This document shows positions 21,852 through 34,114 of a DNA stretch of 64,000 bases, in pieces; the first letter of the stretch is position 1, and the number at the start of each line of letters is the position of its first letter. The stretch comes from Nymphaea colorata (Eukaryota; Streptophyta; Magnoliopsida; Nymphaeales; Nymphaeaceae): NCBI RefSeq assembly GCF_008831285.2, contig NC_045143.1, positions 18,689,655-18,753,654 of the forward strand. Direction: 5' to 3'. The notes below the pieces were generated by a model that was given only the letters and a program-made list of their open reading frames with translations, had not been told where the DNA came from and searched no databases. A program made the translations under genes and the position numbers.

Positions 21852-23639
21852 AAGTTGAGGTGACCCATGTAAATAACCAAGACAATAAAAAGAACCATAA
21901 GATGCACGATAAATAAAATTAAGATAAAAGAGAAACAATATGGTTGTAGTAAGATAGAAATTATTCAAAAAAAGAAGCAATGTGCAAAAATGCTCCAATA
22001 TTTGTCCTAGTAAAGAATATGTTGAAGAATTATGATAATGCTCCAATATCTAGTTGGGTGCCAAATCTGATAAAAACAACATATGATCAGAATTCAAAAT
22101 CATATTATAGGTGCCAAATTAGTTCATAACTTCAATTCGTGATGAAACAACACTAAAGAGAGTTCTGATATGGTGCAACACTAAAAACAGCTAGCTAGCA
22201 AACACATTTCTATGACAAAGACTTGTCCTATAGGCAGAGAAGAAAATTATTTATCAACGATCCCCATGACAAAACTTCTATGTTGTTCTTATAAACAAGT
22301 AAATTTCGTTTCCATGATCTTTAACAGCCACCACCCATGAAAAAACACAAGGCAGCAATAGAAAAAATCGATACAATGTTCGCCTCAAAGGTCATTATAT
22401 TTTTTAAAAGAGTTGAAGAAACACAAGAAGACAAAATAAATAAATATTTAATAATACATTAACATAACGACAAATCCTTCAAAGGCACCTACTTAGTACT
22501 GAAGCTCCAAATCTGTATAACATGACCCATAATTATGCAAAACTTGCAAATATATACAACATTGTTGCCATTAAATAAAAGAGTGAAACATCCAATGTCC
22601 TCTTCTTACTGCATACACATTGCATGGCAAAATAAACTAGCAGACACAACAAGAGTTTCTTGTCGGGAGCACAAGGAATGGTGTTCAAGTATAAGCTATA
22701 TTCTTCAATCACGATGAAAGCTGTGACTTCTTTCTGAAGAGAACATTTCTCCTTCCTTTCAAAGGGAATAGAAATGAGCAACTTTGAGTAAGCCGATGTA
22801 AATATAAACTTGTACATTGGTACGGGCAATGACCAGCTAAAGAAGTGGGCAATTTTTAACCAAATACCTCCTTCCTGAATACCACAGGAAACAACCTAAA
22901 GGATTAGAATTAGGACAGTTCGTGTTTGTAACTATATGTACGCCAATGCTAAGAGGGTATACATCTTCAACATTTTGATCTTCATTGGAGCTTAAACTGA
23001 GCATTATAATTAATAAAACTCAAGGAACAAACCTCAAATCATTCTTATAACCAATAAAAAAAGATGGCCTCTGGTTGGTTTCAAGTCCTCGGGATCTTGC
23101 AAAGACAACAATAATCTATAATTACATAAATCCCCAGCAGTCTTAACATTATCATCTAATAAAAAAGGCATACAAGAGGGAAAAACCATCTAACCTTTTG
23201 CCTCATGATTTTGAGCAAGCCGACATAGCATCTGCATGCAAAAAAGGAAAAAAAGTACATGAAAACAAAAGGTTACTCACATATATTAACCATTCACCGG
23301 ACCACCAGAGCGTTCGGGGTCTGGCTACCAGAGGTTGGGCGATAGCGAGGTGGTCTGCGTTTTAGGTGTTTTTGCAATGGTTTGGGCAGCATGCAGTCCG
23401 GCGACAACGATGGCGATTGGAGAAGCAGCGACAGCGGTTAGCGAGGCGGTGACAGTGATGGAGACTAGCGAGGCGGTGACAGCGAGTCAGTGACTGAGCA
23501 AGGCAAGAGGTCTAGAATGATGGCCGATGGTGAGGAGGCAGAGCTATAGAGGAGCTTCGACACTCCATTCGTTCAATCAAAAATGAAAAGTTGGAACACT
23601 TACACAACACAAGACCTAACCTAAAAATCTGTTTTTGGT
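21852..23639. other. Unassigned DNA upstream of the hAT relic
   Basis: This may be the 5' part of the old hAT element. It is AT-rich up to about 23280. A GC-rich patch at 23290-23560 repeats the word GCGAGGCGGTGACAG (about 23440-23485) and looks like leader or promoter DNA. No coding match was found on either strand. Confidence 0.3.
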
Positions 23640-23830
23640 AGTGTCCGTCGAGCTTCTCAGGCCCTTGACTGGCAGAGTTCCAAGCCTGAGCCCCGCCTAT
23701 TAGAGTATCGGGCCAAGTTGGGCCTGATATGATAAGCCCATTAAGTCCTTTTATGGTACCCGGGCCCGGGGCCGAGTCGGACCGGGCATAAGGTACTTGC
23801 GGGCTGCTCAGCCCAGTGCCTAGGCTTAGT
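23640..23830. repeat. GGGCCCGGGCC-rich transposon terminus
   Basis: The tract contains GGGCCAAGTTGGGCCTGA and ACCCGGGCCCGGGGCCGAG followed by GTCGGACCGGGC, the composition typical of hAT-type ends in plants. It resembles the ends of the MITE at 50728-51032. No partner end or target duplication was identified. Confidence 0.4.
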
Positions 23831-26800
23831 CATCATGAGGGTAGGGGATGAAGGTTCAAAACTAATCCATAAATTGAAAAACATTCATTTCGAGAGAGGC
23901 CTAAGTAGTTTCCCAATAAGCTAATTACATTTGCTAGGGGATAATTAAAGATCTTCATGCTCCATTGTTTGTAACTTTCTTGGGCTAGCCAATATATATA
24001 TTCAGCTTAGCCTGATTATGTGGGTGGTCTAGGCTATAGCTGGCATATATTCTTCACTTTTAAATGGTGTTTAGGACTAGTAGATAGAGTCTCAAATGCA
24101 TACTTTGAAAAATGACTTTACTCAGTGGGGGCATCCATGTGTTTTGTTTGGAGGAGGCAATGGGGAGGGAGATTGGTGTTTCACTAGTGGTCTCTTACTC
24201 AACAACCTTGATTGATTCCTAATCTAAGTTACCATTAGAGTTACCTTGATATCCTTATACTTTTTAATCAATCTAGGGTGGTGAGAATGCTATATTCTCC
24301 AATCATTTTGTTGATCCTTGAGGTCTTACTTTCGTCAAAACTCATGCCACAACATTTTAGTTGATCCCTAGCTCTGCCACATTACAAGTGATAGGACATT
24401 TTGTCATCTCTTCCCTTTGAGGTTTTCATCCTCTTGGGATGACATCCTAACAATAAAATTTTTTGGGCACCTAGCAACAATTGATTGGTGTTTGAAGAAG
24501 TTAGAATCTAAAGAGTCATAAAAATGAAGAAGGGTTGGATAAATTAATTTACCAACCTCTTCATGACATTGAGAATATTAGAGACCATTTGATGAAGCAG
24601 AAAATTAAATATTGCTTTTTGTTCGTAGTTTATCATTAAATTTTTTAATGATCATGTTGTAGACAACATTAGTTAAAGAAGAAGATAGTTATATGGTTCA
24701 TTGAAAAGAGGGTTCCAAATTTTCTTCGGAAATTCATTTAAGCATTGTTGTCATATGGAAGGTATGAGACATGAATTCAACTCATTCTGTTCAGTTCTAC
24801 AAAATAAGCTCTAGTTATTATTTCTTGAGCCATTATCCATTTATGTGCTATGCCTTAAAGTACTAATAGGAAGCTGGTTCTACCATTGAGTGGACACTCT
24901 ATGACATGGTAACTATGATATATGTTGAACAATTTTGAGTAAAAACTTTTATGCAACACATGTATGAGTTATTATGAAACAATAGAGCCTAAGATAGTGA
25001 TTAAAATAAAAGATGGAACATACACTTGCATTGATTGTTTTCATGCAAAGTAGTCAAAGAAGGTAGCATTTTGTTAATTCTAAATGATCATATTTCCACT
25101 CTTCCTTATTGAACTATGTTGCGATAATGTTTTGCATTACAACTTAAATTTGAGGGGTTGTTTTTTTGTGGTCAGTTATTTGTCATGCTTAAACTCCTAT
25201 AAATTTTATTTGATATGCACTTTGTTGGCTATGTTCCTTTCCTAAGCTAACATGGGCTTTATAGAATACATACAACCAACATTACTTTGAAGCAAAAAAA
25301 AAGGGAATCATTCCTTATAGAGAATAGGCCAACATTATGCCTTAAACAAGTTTAAAAGACGAGTACCATCATGGTTGCCATGTGCAGATATGTGAGTTCA
25401 AAATTTTCTTTGGTGAATTAAAAGATAGATCAATTTACAATTATTTTGAAAGCATTACTTGAAAAGGATGTGAAAAGAAGTTTTATAACTCACCTTGATT
25501 TTGAAAATTCAGGATTTAGAGGAGAGACTCCTCTCATCAGTGTATGAGGTTCAAACATTTTTTGTGTGTTTCCTGTTAATTACCAAATCAAGCTTTGATG
25601 CTAATATTGACATACTTAATGTGCTATGATCATCATTTTCTCAAAAAGAGTTTTGACATGTGATTAATTTGCTATAATATGATGACACAACACATAAAAT
25701 ATGACTATAACATGTGTGCTGGCATTTGAAACATTGGCTTTATAGCAATTCTTCAAAAGAAATGTGTGTGTGTGTGCGTGGGGGGGGGGGGGGGTGGGAG
25801 GGGTCTATTCTCATATCAAATCATGTCATGCTAAGCAAATAGACTAGTGTATATTTATCTATATGGGGACTGTTTGATTAAGAACACAACATTTTCTTGT
25901 CATGAGCTTCTAGATCTAGATCTTAGGTGAGCTTCAAAGAAGGGTGTAATCCTAGGTTTTGGGAGAAGGGATAGTTGAGAAATTCTGTATGGGCAATTGG
26001 ACTTCCTCTTGAAGAAATGGAAGATATCTAGTAGATTATAGGCTAATATTAATGAAAATGAGACTTTCAATGTGCATTTTGATAAGATACAACCTACTTG
26101 AAATTTTTTTAAAACCAAGTTTGATACGTAGGTCTATGGGTGCCACATATATGTGGGTTAAGAGGATACATTATAATAGGCTATATGGTGTCTGTAAACA
26201 ATCCTATGTTGTCATATATGTTGAGAATCTTTGAGGAGGGGTTACAAGTATTGCTTTCAAAATAGTGATTGTTTTTTATTCGTCTTTTTATATTACCAAA
26301 GTGCCAGCTAAGGTGAGATGAGATCTACATCTAAGCCAGGTCAATGCCATCGATAAACCCCTTGTAAGAGAGAACAAAAAGCAATTGTATCATTAATGAT
26401 ATTAAGAACCCTTGAAGGGTTTATCCATGATTACCCCATACTATAAGCTGTCCTAGTTTTCAGTATTTCAGATAATATAAACAAAATGTAAGGAGGTGGG
26501 TTGGGATTTGTTAGACTAGACATTTAAGTTAGTTTTGAAATAAGTCATCTATTATTGCACCGTGCATGAGATGGACTAAAAGTAGTCATATATTGGTGAT
26601 ATTGAGAACCTCAAAGGAGTTGATGAGGTGTCTCATAGTATAACTTATCCTAATTCTCAACCTTTTTATGGCATGAACCAAAGCCAAGTGGTGGGCATGT
26701 CAGCTTATGTGAAAAACATATATTTGAGTCAATATTTTAAGAATATTGTCTCACTACGCTATATACTCATATAATCTTAGTTTACAACCTTCTTAAGTGT

Positions 26801-27240
26801 GAACCTAAGATAACTACAAGTTGGGATATTGAGTTTTACTATATTGAGTACTCGTGTTAGTTGCTTTGAGCATAATAGTTGGTCGGCTTGGGTGCCATGC
26901 TAATCATGTATACTTTGTTCAATTTCTTATGGATGGTGTTCTTCTGGACTGCAAACAGTGTAATATGTGACACTCAAGTTCAAAGGTGCATCGTAAGACT
27001 ACACAAGTCCCAAAGTAGCCTTGGACCCTAGAAGTAGGGGAAACGGGGGTGGCTTCGCCTCTCGCAAACCACCAAGTAATCACGCCCATTTTGGATTTAG
27101 GTTCAACATTCAAATTTGAGGCCTAAGATTCATGTTCTTTAAGAGCTTGCTCGAATCCATAGATCAAGATGTTCAACAAAATGTAGTGTCTCATGAATTT
27201 GTAGGGCCCATGGATGAAGCATTTTCATCTTATGCATTCA
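23831..27240. other. AT-rich intergenic DNA, no gene seen
   Basis: No open frame resembles a known family. There is a GTGTGTG tract running into a run of 15 G (25780-25794). Two stretches near 26385-26470 and 26590-26665 are diverged copies of each other (GATATT-AGAACC, then CATA-TATAA-CT-TCCTA-TTCTCA), which suggests an old duplication about 200 bases apart. Confidence 0.4.
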
Positions 27241-27277
27241 AAAAAAAAAAGAAAAAGAAAAAGAAAAAGAAAAAGAG
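27241..27277 (+). repeat. (AAAAAG)n microsatellite
   Basis: A poly-A run is followed by about five units of GAAAAA. It lies about 120 bases left of a TIR element. Confidence 0.9.
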
Positions 27278-27395
27278 AATTAAACATGCTCTAAGGTAGC
27301 GTTTGATGGCAGGGTATATCTTTGGATGGTAAACTTTCCATGGAATAAATTCCAGGAAAAGTCCATACAGGGTAAAATTTTGCGTTTTCCAAGTA

Positions 27396-28541
27396 TAGGC
27401 CATGTTTGATGGCTTGGAAGTTTTTTTTCTAGAAAAACAACTTTGTGTTTGTTGCAGAAGAAAAGGTTACCACTGATAAATTTTGTAACAGTTGTGTTTC
27501 TAACGGTTACAAAGCAACAAGAATGCGTAGATCAAGTACACCAAAACAACAACCAAAAACTAAACATTAGAATAATCACTATCAAAAATCAATGAAGAAA
27601 CAAAATTTTAAACAAAGTGGCACAAGAGGAAAATGGATAAAGCCTGCGATCGATGCTCTAACAATCAAGTTGAAACCAATTGCATACAACTAAAAAATGC
27701 TGTTGTTGAGGTCAAGAAAAACCTATCAGATTATAACAAAAAATAGACAGGATTTTTGACTTTCAAACTTGTCTCCTTTTGAACTTGCAGATATTATGAA
27801 GTAGAAAGAATAGACAATAGATCACCCGAGAAGCACAAAAAAAGTAGACACAAGTTATCCCACCATAAGACAGTGCATATGTTAAATTAGATGCACAAAA
27901 TAGAAACTAAAACACCAATCCTTAAAAAATCTAAACAAAAGAAAAGGGAGAGGAAATAATACCTAAGAAACAATACAAAACAGCCAATACAAAAAAAGAT
28001 ACCGTGGAAATGTTTGCATTAATAGGTTTAATGCCGCCTATGAACATGTGTGAATGGTGAAGACACTTGGAAGGAAAAAGGTTGCGCGTGACATATGGCC
28101 CTTGGGGATTGTGCAAGCAAACATTCTCACCATGGCAAGGTTTGACGCATCACCCAAAGCCCATTTCATGACAAAAAAACAAGCAAAACATATCAAATTG
28201 CCGATGCCAAGGGGCACAATTTCATGAAATGAAAAAAAATCCCCCAAAACCAACCATAATCTTGATTACACCAACTAGCTCATCATCTACGACCTGCAAA
28301 ATGGAATGAAAGAATGAAGGGGCCAACAAAAATGAAACAGAAGATGGCAAGATGTAAATAGAGGCATGAAGAAGCAGTACCTAAACTGGATGGCACTGTG
28401 AGTGTTCAGCTCCACAGCAGGCACTGCAAGAAGATGAGGAAGAGAAGAGACGCAAAGAGAGAGAAAGCATCTGAACCAAGCCCCAACGGGCAGAAAAATT
28501 GTCGATAAACAGTAGTTTTCCTACACATCAAACGGGGCCTA
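27396..28541. mobile_element. 1146-bp TIR element, superfamily uncertain
   Basis: The left end TAGGCCATGTTTGATGGCTT and the right end read inwards (TAGGCCCCGTTTGATGTGTA) agree at 19 of 24 positions when extended to GGAA. I saw no clear target duplication. The interior has poly-A-rich tracts and no transposase. A related direct-orientation word lies outside each end (CTAAGGTAGCGTTTGATGGC near 27293 and CTAAGAGAGCATTTGATAGC near 28539), so another member of the family may abut it. Confidence 0.55.
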
Positions 28542-29393
28542 AGAGAGCATTTGATAGCCTCAGACTTTACTATAGACTATAGAGGGCAGCTAAATGTCTG
28601 TATTTTGAAGAATTGATCCCTCCCCATCACACACAAGTAAAATATCCACGCTGCCGACACCCATCCCTCAGACTTTTATCTGCAGACTTTTGTCCATGGA
28701 TTTTTTTTTTTTTTTTTTTTTGTCCGTTAGACCATGTGGTGAGAAGCGCAACTTCCGGCTTCTCCCTCCACAATGGATGCTGTCTTTATGTTCAGCGCAG
28801 CAGCATGACACCACCATCAACTGTATTGTATCACATGCCCCCCTTCTCCCTCTCGCTTGATATCCCCTCTCTCCATCTCAACCTGCTGACCCCCTTCTTT
28901 CTACCCCGACACAAATGAGATGAAGAGGGCGTTCTGTTCCGGTATGTTCGCTTTACTGCTCAACCCTGTGTCTCCTATCGTTAGGTGTTTCATTCCATGA
29001 GAAATGGCTACATGTTGCAGTTACCTACCTGATTCCCTCATATCCCTATCTTGTCTCAATAGATGGATGTTGTATGTTGCTGAAAATGGGAACGATGGTG
29101 CTGTGTGAATTGATGAAGATGGGAGTAGGTGTGTTGCTAAGAACGGGAATGGTGGCCCGCAGGTTTATGTGACTTGAACCTCTATATGATGTTCTGATAA
29201 GTTATTAGATATACACACCCCGATAGTTTAATACATTGATACATGGATGTCATAAGAATGAACTCAAAATGTAGCCCTTCATGAAACAAAAAAAAAAGAG
29301 TGATTCATTTGCATCGCTATATTTTATTGAGATGTCTTCGGTTGTTTTACAAATTTGTTTTTGTTTTCACCAACAAAGAGAGAATTTGTGATC
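28542..29393. other. Unassigned DNA with a T23 run
   Basis: It begins with the AGAGAGCATTTGATAGC word noted above and holds a long poly-T run near 28699-28721. A short better-than-random stretch at 28740-28960 ends in a GT-type splice-like site. I cannot match it to a gene family. Confidence 0.3.
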
Positions 29394-29401
29394 TTTGTGG
29401 C

Positions 29402-29639
29402 CGCTAGGGGAACCAGAAATTTTGACTGGTGTACGAACTAATTCAATAAGTTTTATGTTTTTAAGGGCACCTATCTATATAAACATTAAAATATATCAAA
29501 TTGTTAATGTAAAAACAAATAAACTTTGTGAAGCTGGTGTGGGCAGTTGCCCACACCAGTCACCATGTAAAAACAAATAAACTTTGTGAGGTTGGTGTGG
29601 GCAGTTGCCCACACCAGTTACCATGTGGATCCGCCACTG
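29402..29639. mobile_element. 238-bp hAT-type MITE with an internal 58-bp duplication
   Basis: Perfect 8-bp target duplications TTTGTGGC flank it at 29394-29401 and 29640-29647. The terminal inverted repeats are CGCTAGGGGAACC and, from the right, CAGTGGCGGATCC, typical of hAT. Inside are two 58-bp direct copies (29507-29564 and 29565-29622). Each carries a palindrome of GGTGTGGGCA and TGCCCACACC arms that can form a hairpin. Confidence 0.85.
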
Positions 29640-29647
29640 TTTGTGGC

Positions 29648-30309
29648 TAAATAAGGTTCTGCTTTTGTTATGATCTTTTATCAATTTTGTAAATGTTAAG
29701 TTGTCTCCAGGTTTTAAGAAATGATGGTGTTATATTTTTGCTGTGTAATGTTTTATTAAGCTGTCTTCAGGTTCCCTTATAACAACACTGCAGAATGCAA
29801 CGGTTATTTTTTCTGCCTGAGGATTTTTGCCCCCGTCCATCATACTATAGACATAATTTCATGGATTTTAACACATACCCATCATGCACAATACAAAAAT
29901 TTTATCCGTGGACTTTTGTATCATGCTCATCTATGGAAAACATTTTGAGAAGTCTCGAGAGATGTATATGCCTGCTTACTATACCACTTAGTGTTTTGGT
30001 CCATTGCTTTTTCAAGTGCAACATGAGACTGACCTTGGACAAGTTGGGACCAATTACAATGAATGCTCAAATCAGTTTTGAGCATGGACAAAGTTAGAAA
30101 TTTTAAAGTTCCTAGATTTTGATTAGGGCCAAAATATCATTTTTTTAAATTTTTATATAGAACAAGAGAAGTTTTCTAAAATTTAAATGTAGTAGTTTTT
30201 AATTTCTTTTTTTTTTGAGGTGGGCCAGGCCTTACCTTGGCTCTACCCTACCCCTGGTTTTAGTGTAGGTCATTACTAGGGTAAAGTCAGGATTTCATCT
30301 TTAGGGTAG
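29648..30309. other. Intergenic DNA left of the large LTR element
   Basis: No gene is seen. The stretch at about 30115-30310 (AAATTT-rich DNA, then GGTGGGCCAGGCC) looks like an older repeat into which the LTR element inserted. It continues at 39835 on the other side. Confidence 0.35.
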
Positions 30310-30314
30310 CCAGG

Positions 30315-33300
30315 TGATACGAGCCTTAGTCTGAGTAGGCCTAACCAAGGCCAAAGGCACGGCCACAGTGAGAGATTACGGCTTAGTGGAATTAAACTTC
30401 GAGCCTAGAGCAAATGCAGTGGGAGGTGCGGGAGGATATGCAACGGCTCTAGAACATGAATGAACTAGGTGAAGACCAGCAATTGGGGGAATCCACGAGT
30501 TAGGATACTAGATCCATAGGACTTCTCCGGTATAGGCCATGGTCCATTCTTGAGTCGTGTCGAAACCCAAGTCTTTAGAGTCGGTCTAGGACGAGTCTAG
30601 GGAGGTCTCTTGGCAGAATTGAGCTCAGCTCAATGAGGTTAAGGGATGTGTCAAGTCCGAAGTTTGGGCGGCAACCCGGACGAGGTCCCCACCTTGAGCT
30701 CACAAGACTCAAGGGGCGTCTAGCTAGGACTTAGCCGTTTTTCACTTCTTGATTTGCTTTATTTGAGTTTGCGCCAATTCGGTTTTGGATTCAAACTTAC
30801 CAAGGCGGGTTGTGCCTTGGATCCGTTTTGCTTTAGCATATTCTGGATTTGGATTTGGGCTGGTTCCATGCAAGGGAACCAGATTTATGTACTCATGTAT
30901 ATAAGGTTTTGATTCATGTGTAAACGCATGGAATTTTGGGAATTTTAGATCATTTGATTTTTGCCTCTCTCTCTCCTCACGTTTCTCCTCTCTTCACGTC
31001 AATCCCTCTCTCCCTTGTCTTTCTTCTCCCCTCCACTCTCCTAAGACCAGCGTGCTGGCCCCTCTTCCCCCTCTTGTCTCCCTCTCCTCTCTTCTTCTTC
31101 CATCATCTCTCTCGTCATTCCCTCTTAGTCACATTTATCTCCAACATTGAAGAAGAAGGAGCGGCAATTCCTCTAGGCGAGCCACGGCCCTAGGGGGATT
31201 TTCAACACTTCGACTTCACCTCGGATCTGCATGCCTTGGGTGCAATTCCTCTGCCATATCAGAGGAGTTAGAGGCTCTAGACGCACAAAGGAGGCTGCGG
31301 TTTCATCTCTAGTAGCGCAGCAACCCATCGTGAATCAAGAAAGAAAGGTTAGTTCGTTCCCGTTTTGGAATTGTCTAAGTAACGTGTTGGCTTAGTTTAG
31401 TTTTGGATCCCTCGAGGGAGGGGTTGGAACTCTTGAGTCACAGCCAAGATTCCATCATCTTCTTTGCGAGGAAGTCACTTCTAAACCAGGTTTTACAAGT
31501 CTTAGAAGGATTCCAAAGGAGACGCGCTTGCCAACGTTGAAAGAAAGTTCAAATTTGGTCTAGTAAGGGCCAAGCTTCTTCAAAGAGAAACACAGAACTT
31601 GCTGGAGTTTTCACTAGAAAATCAGTATTCCATCAACACGTTCCACGGTGAAATACCATCAAAGCCAACAAGGAAACATATTTGAAAAATCAGCGCGAGA
31701 AAAGAAGAAGAACGCTGGTGGTTTCGCGTGGAACGGCCTAGGCGATTGCAAGCTCCAAGCCCCGAGAACTTCTGGTTTTCCGGCGACCTCTGCCATAATT
31801 CCGGCCACATTTTGGGGATTCTGGTCATCATCACCCAAGGACCAAAGTGCCCTTACTTGCCACGAAGTGGGATCATCCTTGTCAAGGGTAATTCCGTCCA
31901 AAGTTACTCCAAGGGGATATCGCATGAAGAGGAGATTTTCTAGGCGAGAATTAAGGGGAAACTCCTACATTCTAGCTTCAAAAAGTGGTACGAGCTTCAT
32001 CCTTACCCATCTAAGTCTCTCCTAGCCCTTCATCCAGATCCTTAGGAGAAGATCTGACCCTTGATTTGCACGTGATTTGGAAGAGAATCCCCACATTTGG
32101 AATCATCATTCCACAAGGCGCCACCTCGCCACATTTGACTACATTGGAGGAGCCGGCGCCACTAGTGCCCACATTTGGAGGGATTTGCTCTTTAGTTTAG
32201 GTGATTCAATCATTAACCATCCCTAGATCCCAGCCACATCACATCCCACTTACCACCTTTGAATTTTCAGCCTTAGATCTAGAGGATTATCCTAGGTTCA
32301 AGTGTAGGAGTCCACCTTTTGATCCCACGTCAAACTCACTCACGTGATCCCTAACCCTCCTTAGTTCCTCATTAGCTCTCTCATTTAAACCCAAGCCACT
32401 CGTTCAATCATCCTTGAACCTAACCACCAGTTCCTAATCATCATCCCACATTCCCTTGTCTTAAGCCACCTCATTCCAGACCTCACACCCTTAGATCATC
32501 TTCCCTTACACCGTAGCCGAAGCCGTCCAAGCCCCTATCGCTCCTAACCGGCCCTAAGCCAGCCACACTTAGGATCATTACCAAGCTCTACGGCCGAGCT
32601 TTCCTCTATTGACTGTAGTTAGGTAATTCCTCAGCTAAGACCAAGCTGAATCCACCCATCCCCAGCCATGACTACAGCATTTGGTGTGCACCCTTGGGCA
32701 TTTCATCCACTCGCCCAAGCGAATTGAGGTTGCTATCACCAAGCAACCGGATCCCGTGTGCTACCACGGCACTCAGCCAGGTGGGCTGAGCTAGGAGGCT
32801 CTCTCTCAGCTATATCTAGAGCCTACTGCCACACCCGGAGCAGCAGCATTTGTATCAGCTCCGTCAAAACCAGCAGCAGCAACCGAGTTGAAGAGAAGAC
32901 ATCAAAGACTTTACCAGCGATCTTCTCCAACTTGGCGTCTTACTTGGCGTTGCAGCACCTTCCACCTTGGTGTCCCGATTTTCTCAGCTGCAACCTGACG
33001 TCTGGAATTCATCCTCAACAGCACCTACAGCAGATCATCAAAGAATTCCAGAAGATTCATCAAATGAACCCCGAGCAAGCCTTGGGGAGGTACTTCATTT
33101 AGACTAGTTAGATTTGCTATTTTCCTTGCATAGTTTTGAATCGCTTCCGCATTTGTCTAGTATTCCTGTAGTTTTTCGGTGGCCTAGAGCCTAAGATCCG
33201 GCTACAAGGAGTGTGTTTGGTCTGAGTCTAGCCTTAGTTTCCTCTTTGAGTTGTGTTGGTTCAATCTTTAGGCGTCTTTAGACCCGTGTGGACCCTCTAC

Positions 33301-33367
33301 GAGGATCTTGGGTGTAGGATCGACTCTAGGACTGGGCTGTCACCTATACTGGGGTTAGGTCCTACCA
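30315..33367 (+). repeat. 5' LTR of the LARD-like element
   Basis: This LTR runs from TGATACG to CCTACCA. It differs from the 3' LTR by nine single-base transitions (at 30422, 30431, 30453, 30575, 30889, 31142, 31208, 32669, 33342) and by no indel, about 0.3%. With the TATA box at 30898, U3 would be about 600 bases and R plus U5 about 2.4 kb, an unusually long transcribed part. Small frames inside it, conserved in both LTRs, are explained by LTR identity and are not called as genes. Confidence 0.95.
30898..30906 (+). promoter_or_regulatory. TATA box of the 5' LTR
   Basis: TATATAAGG is the best core-promoter match in the LTR, with a CT-rich tract starting about 60 bases downstream. The same motif recurs at 37360 in the 3' LTR. 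Function is inferred from the motif only. Confidence 0.6.
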
Positions 33368-33370
33368 ATT

Positions 33371-33382
33371 TGGTATCAGAGC
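33371..33382 (+). promoter_or_regulatory. Primer binding site (tRNA-iMet)
   Basis: TGGTATCAGAGC, a perfect match to the usual site complementary to the 3' end of initiator tRNA-Met, lies three bases after the CCTACCA end of the 5' LTR. Confidence 0.9.
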
Positions 33383-33518
33383 CAACGTGGAGGATTCCGT
33401 TGCTTGTTTACATCTTGTGAATTCAAATTCTAGAGTTTATGTTGCTCATAGGTGCAAGAAAGATCGATTTTGGTAAAAGCGGGTGAAAGTTGGAAAGGAG
33501 AGTTCCAAACTTATCCGG

Positions 33519-33548
33519 CTGATACCAAACCTATCAGTTTGGTATCAG
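33519..33548 (+). promoter_or_regulatory. Second PBS-like motif inside a perfect hairpin
   Basis: CTGATACCAAAC and GTTTGGTATCAG form a perfect 12-bp stem around a 6-base loop. The right arm starts a second TGGTATCAGAGC motif (33540-33551) identical to the true PBS 169 bases upstream. The left arm CTGATACCA equals the 3' end of the tRNA primer itself. A role in priming control or packaging is only a suggestion. Confidence 0.65.
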
Positions 33549-34114
33549 AGCCATCTTGAGAGGCCGCCGCACTCAGTTTTCAGATTCCAGCAGTGTTAGT
33601 TTGGTTTGATGGTAGCATAGCAGAAACTCATCCTCTTCAGCCTGCATTTTTTTCAGTTTCTGAAAAACCAGAAACTACGCCGGATTCCGGTGGCCGGTGC
33701 TGTCAGCTCCGGCGTCAGAATTGGTCAAGGTTAGGCTCGTTGGAAGCGCCTACGTCTCAGGAATCTCCAGTCCAAATTTCAGATTTTTTTGAGTTACGGG
33801 TGAAAAGTTATGATTTTTTGAGTGGACCCCTATCACTGGGGGAGTCCTGCGCGGTTGAAGAGCAAGCCCAGGCGTGACTTTCAGAAGAACGAGTGCTTTC
33901 CTGGAGCAGAGTTAGAGCTTGATCTTGGTGGCGTTGGATTCCTTATCGTGTCTAGTATTTTGCTACCAAGTTTCGTGATTTTTGGACATCGAGTTAGAGA
34001 GTTACAGAATTTACAAGTGTCGTGGTTTTCAGCTTTTAGTAGTTCAGTTTGGTGTTTGAAATAGATAGCTTAGAAAGTTTTTAAGCATTTGTTTTGATTT
34101 AAGAGAAGGCAAGA

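Noticed and set aside
25780-25794. G15 run, and G12 at 40995-41006, as quadruplex elements
   Set aside because: A homopolymer alone is weak evidence, and such runs are prone to sequencing error; no nearby gene depends on the first.
31622-32025. Overlapping frames of 70-125 codons in both LTRs of the large element, on both strands
   Set aside because: They are identical in the two LTRs only because the LTRs are, they overlap in several frames, and none resembles a known protein.
33593-33877. A 94-codon frame in the leader of the large LTR element
   Set aside because: It has no recognisable domain, lies in the PBS-proximal leader and is not continued by the downstream frames.
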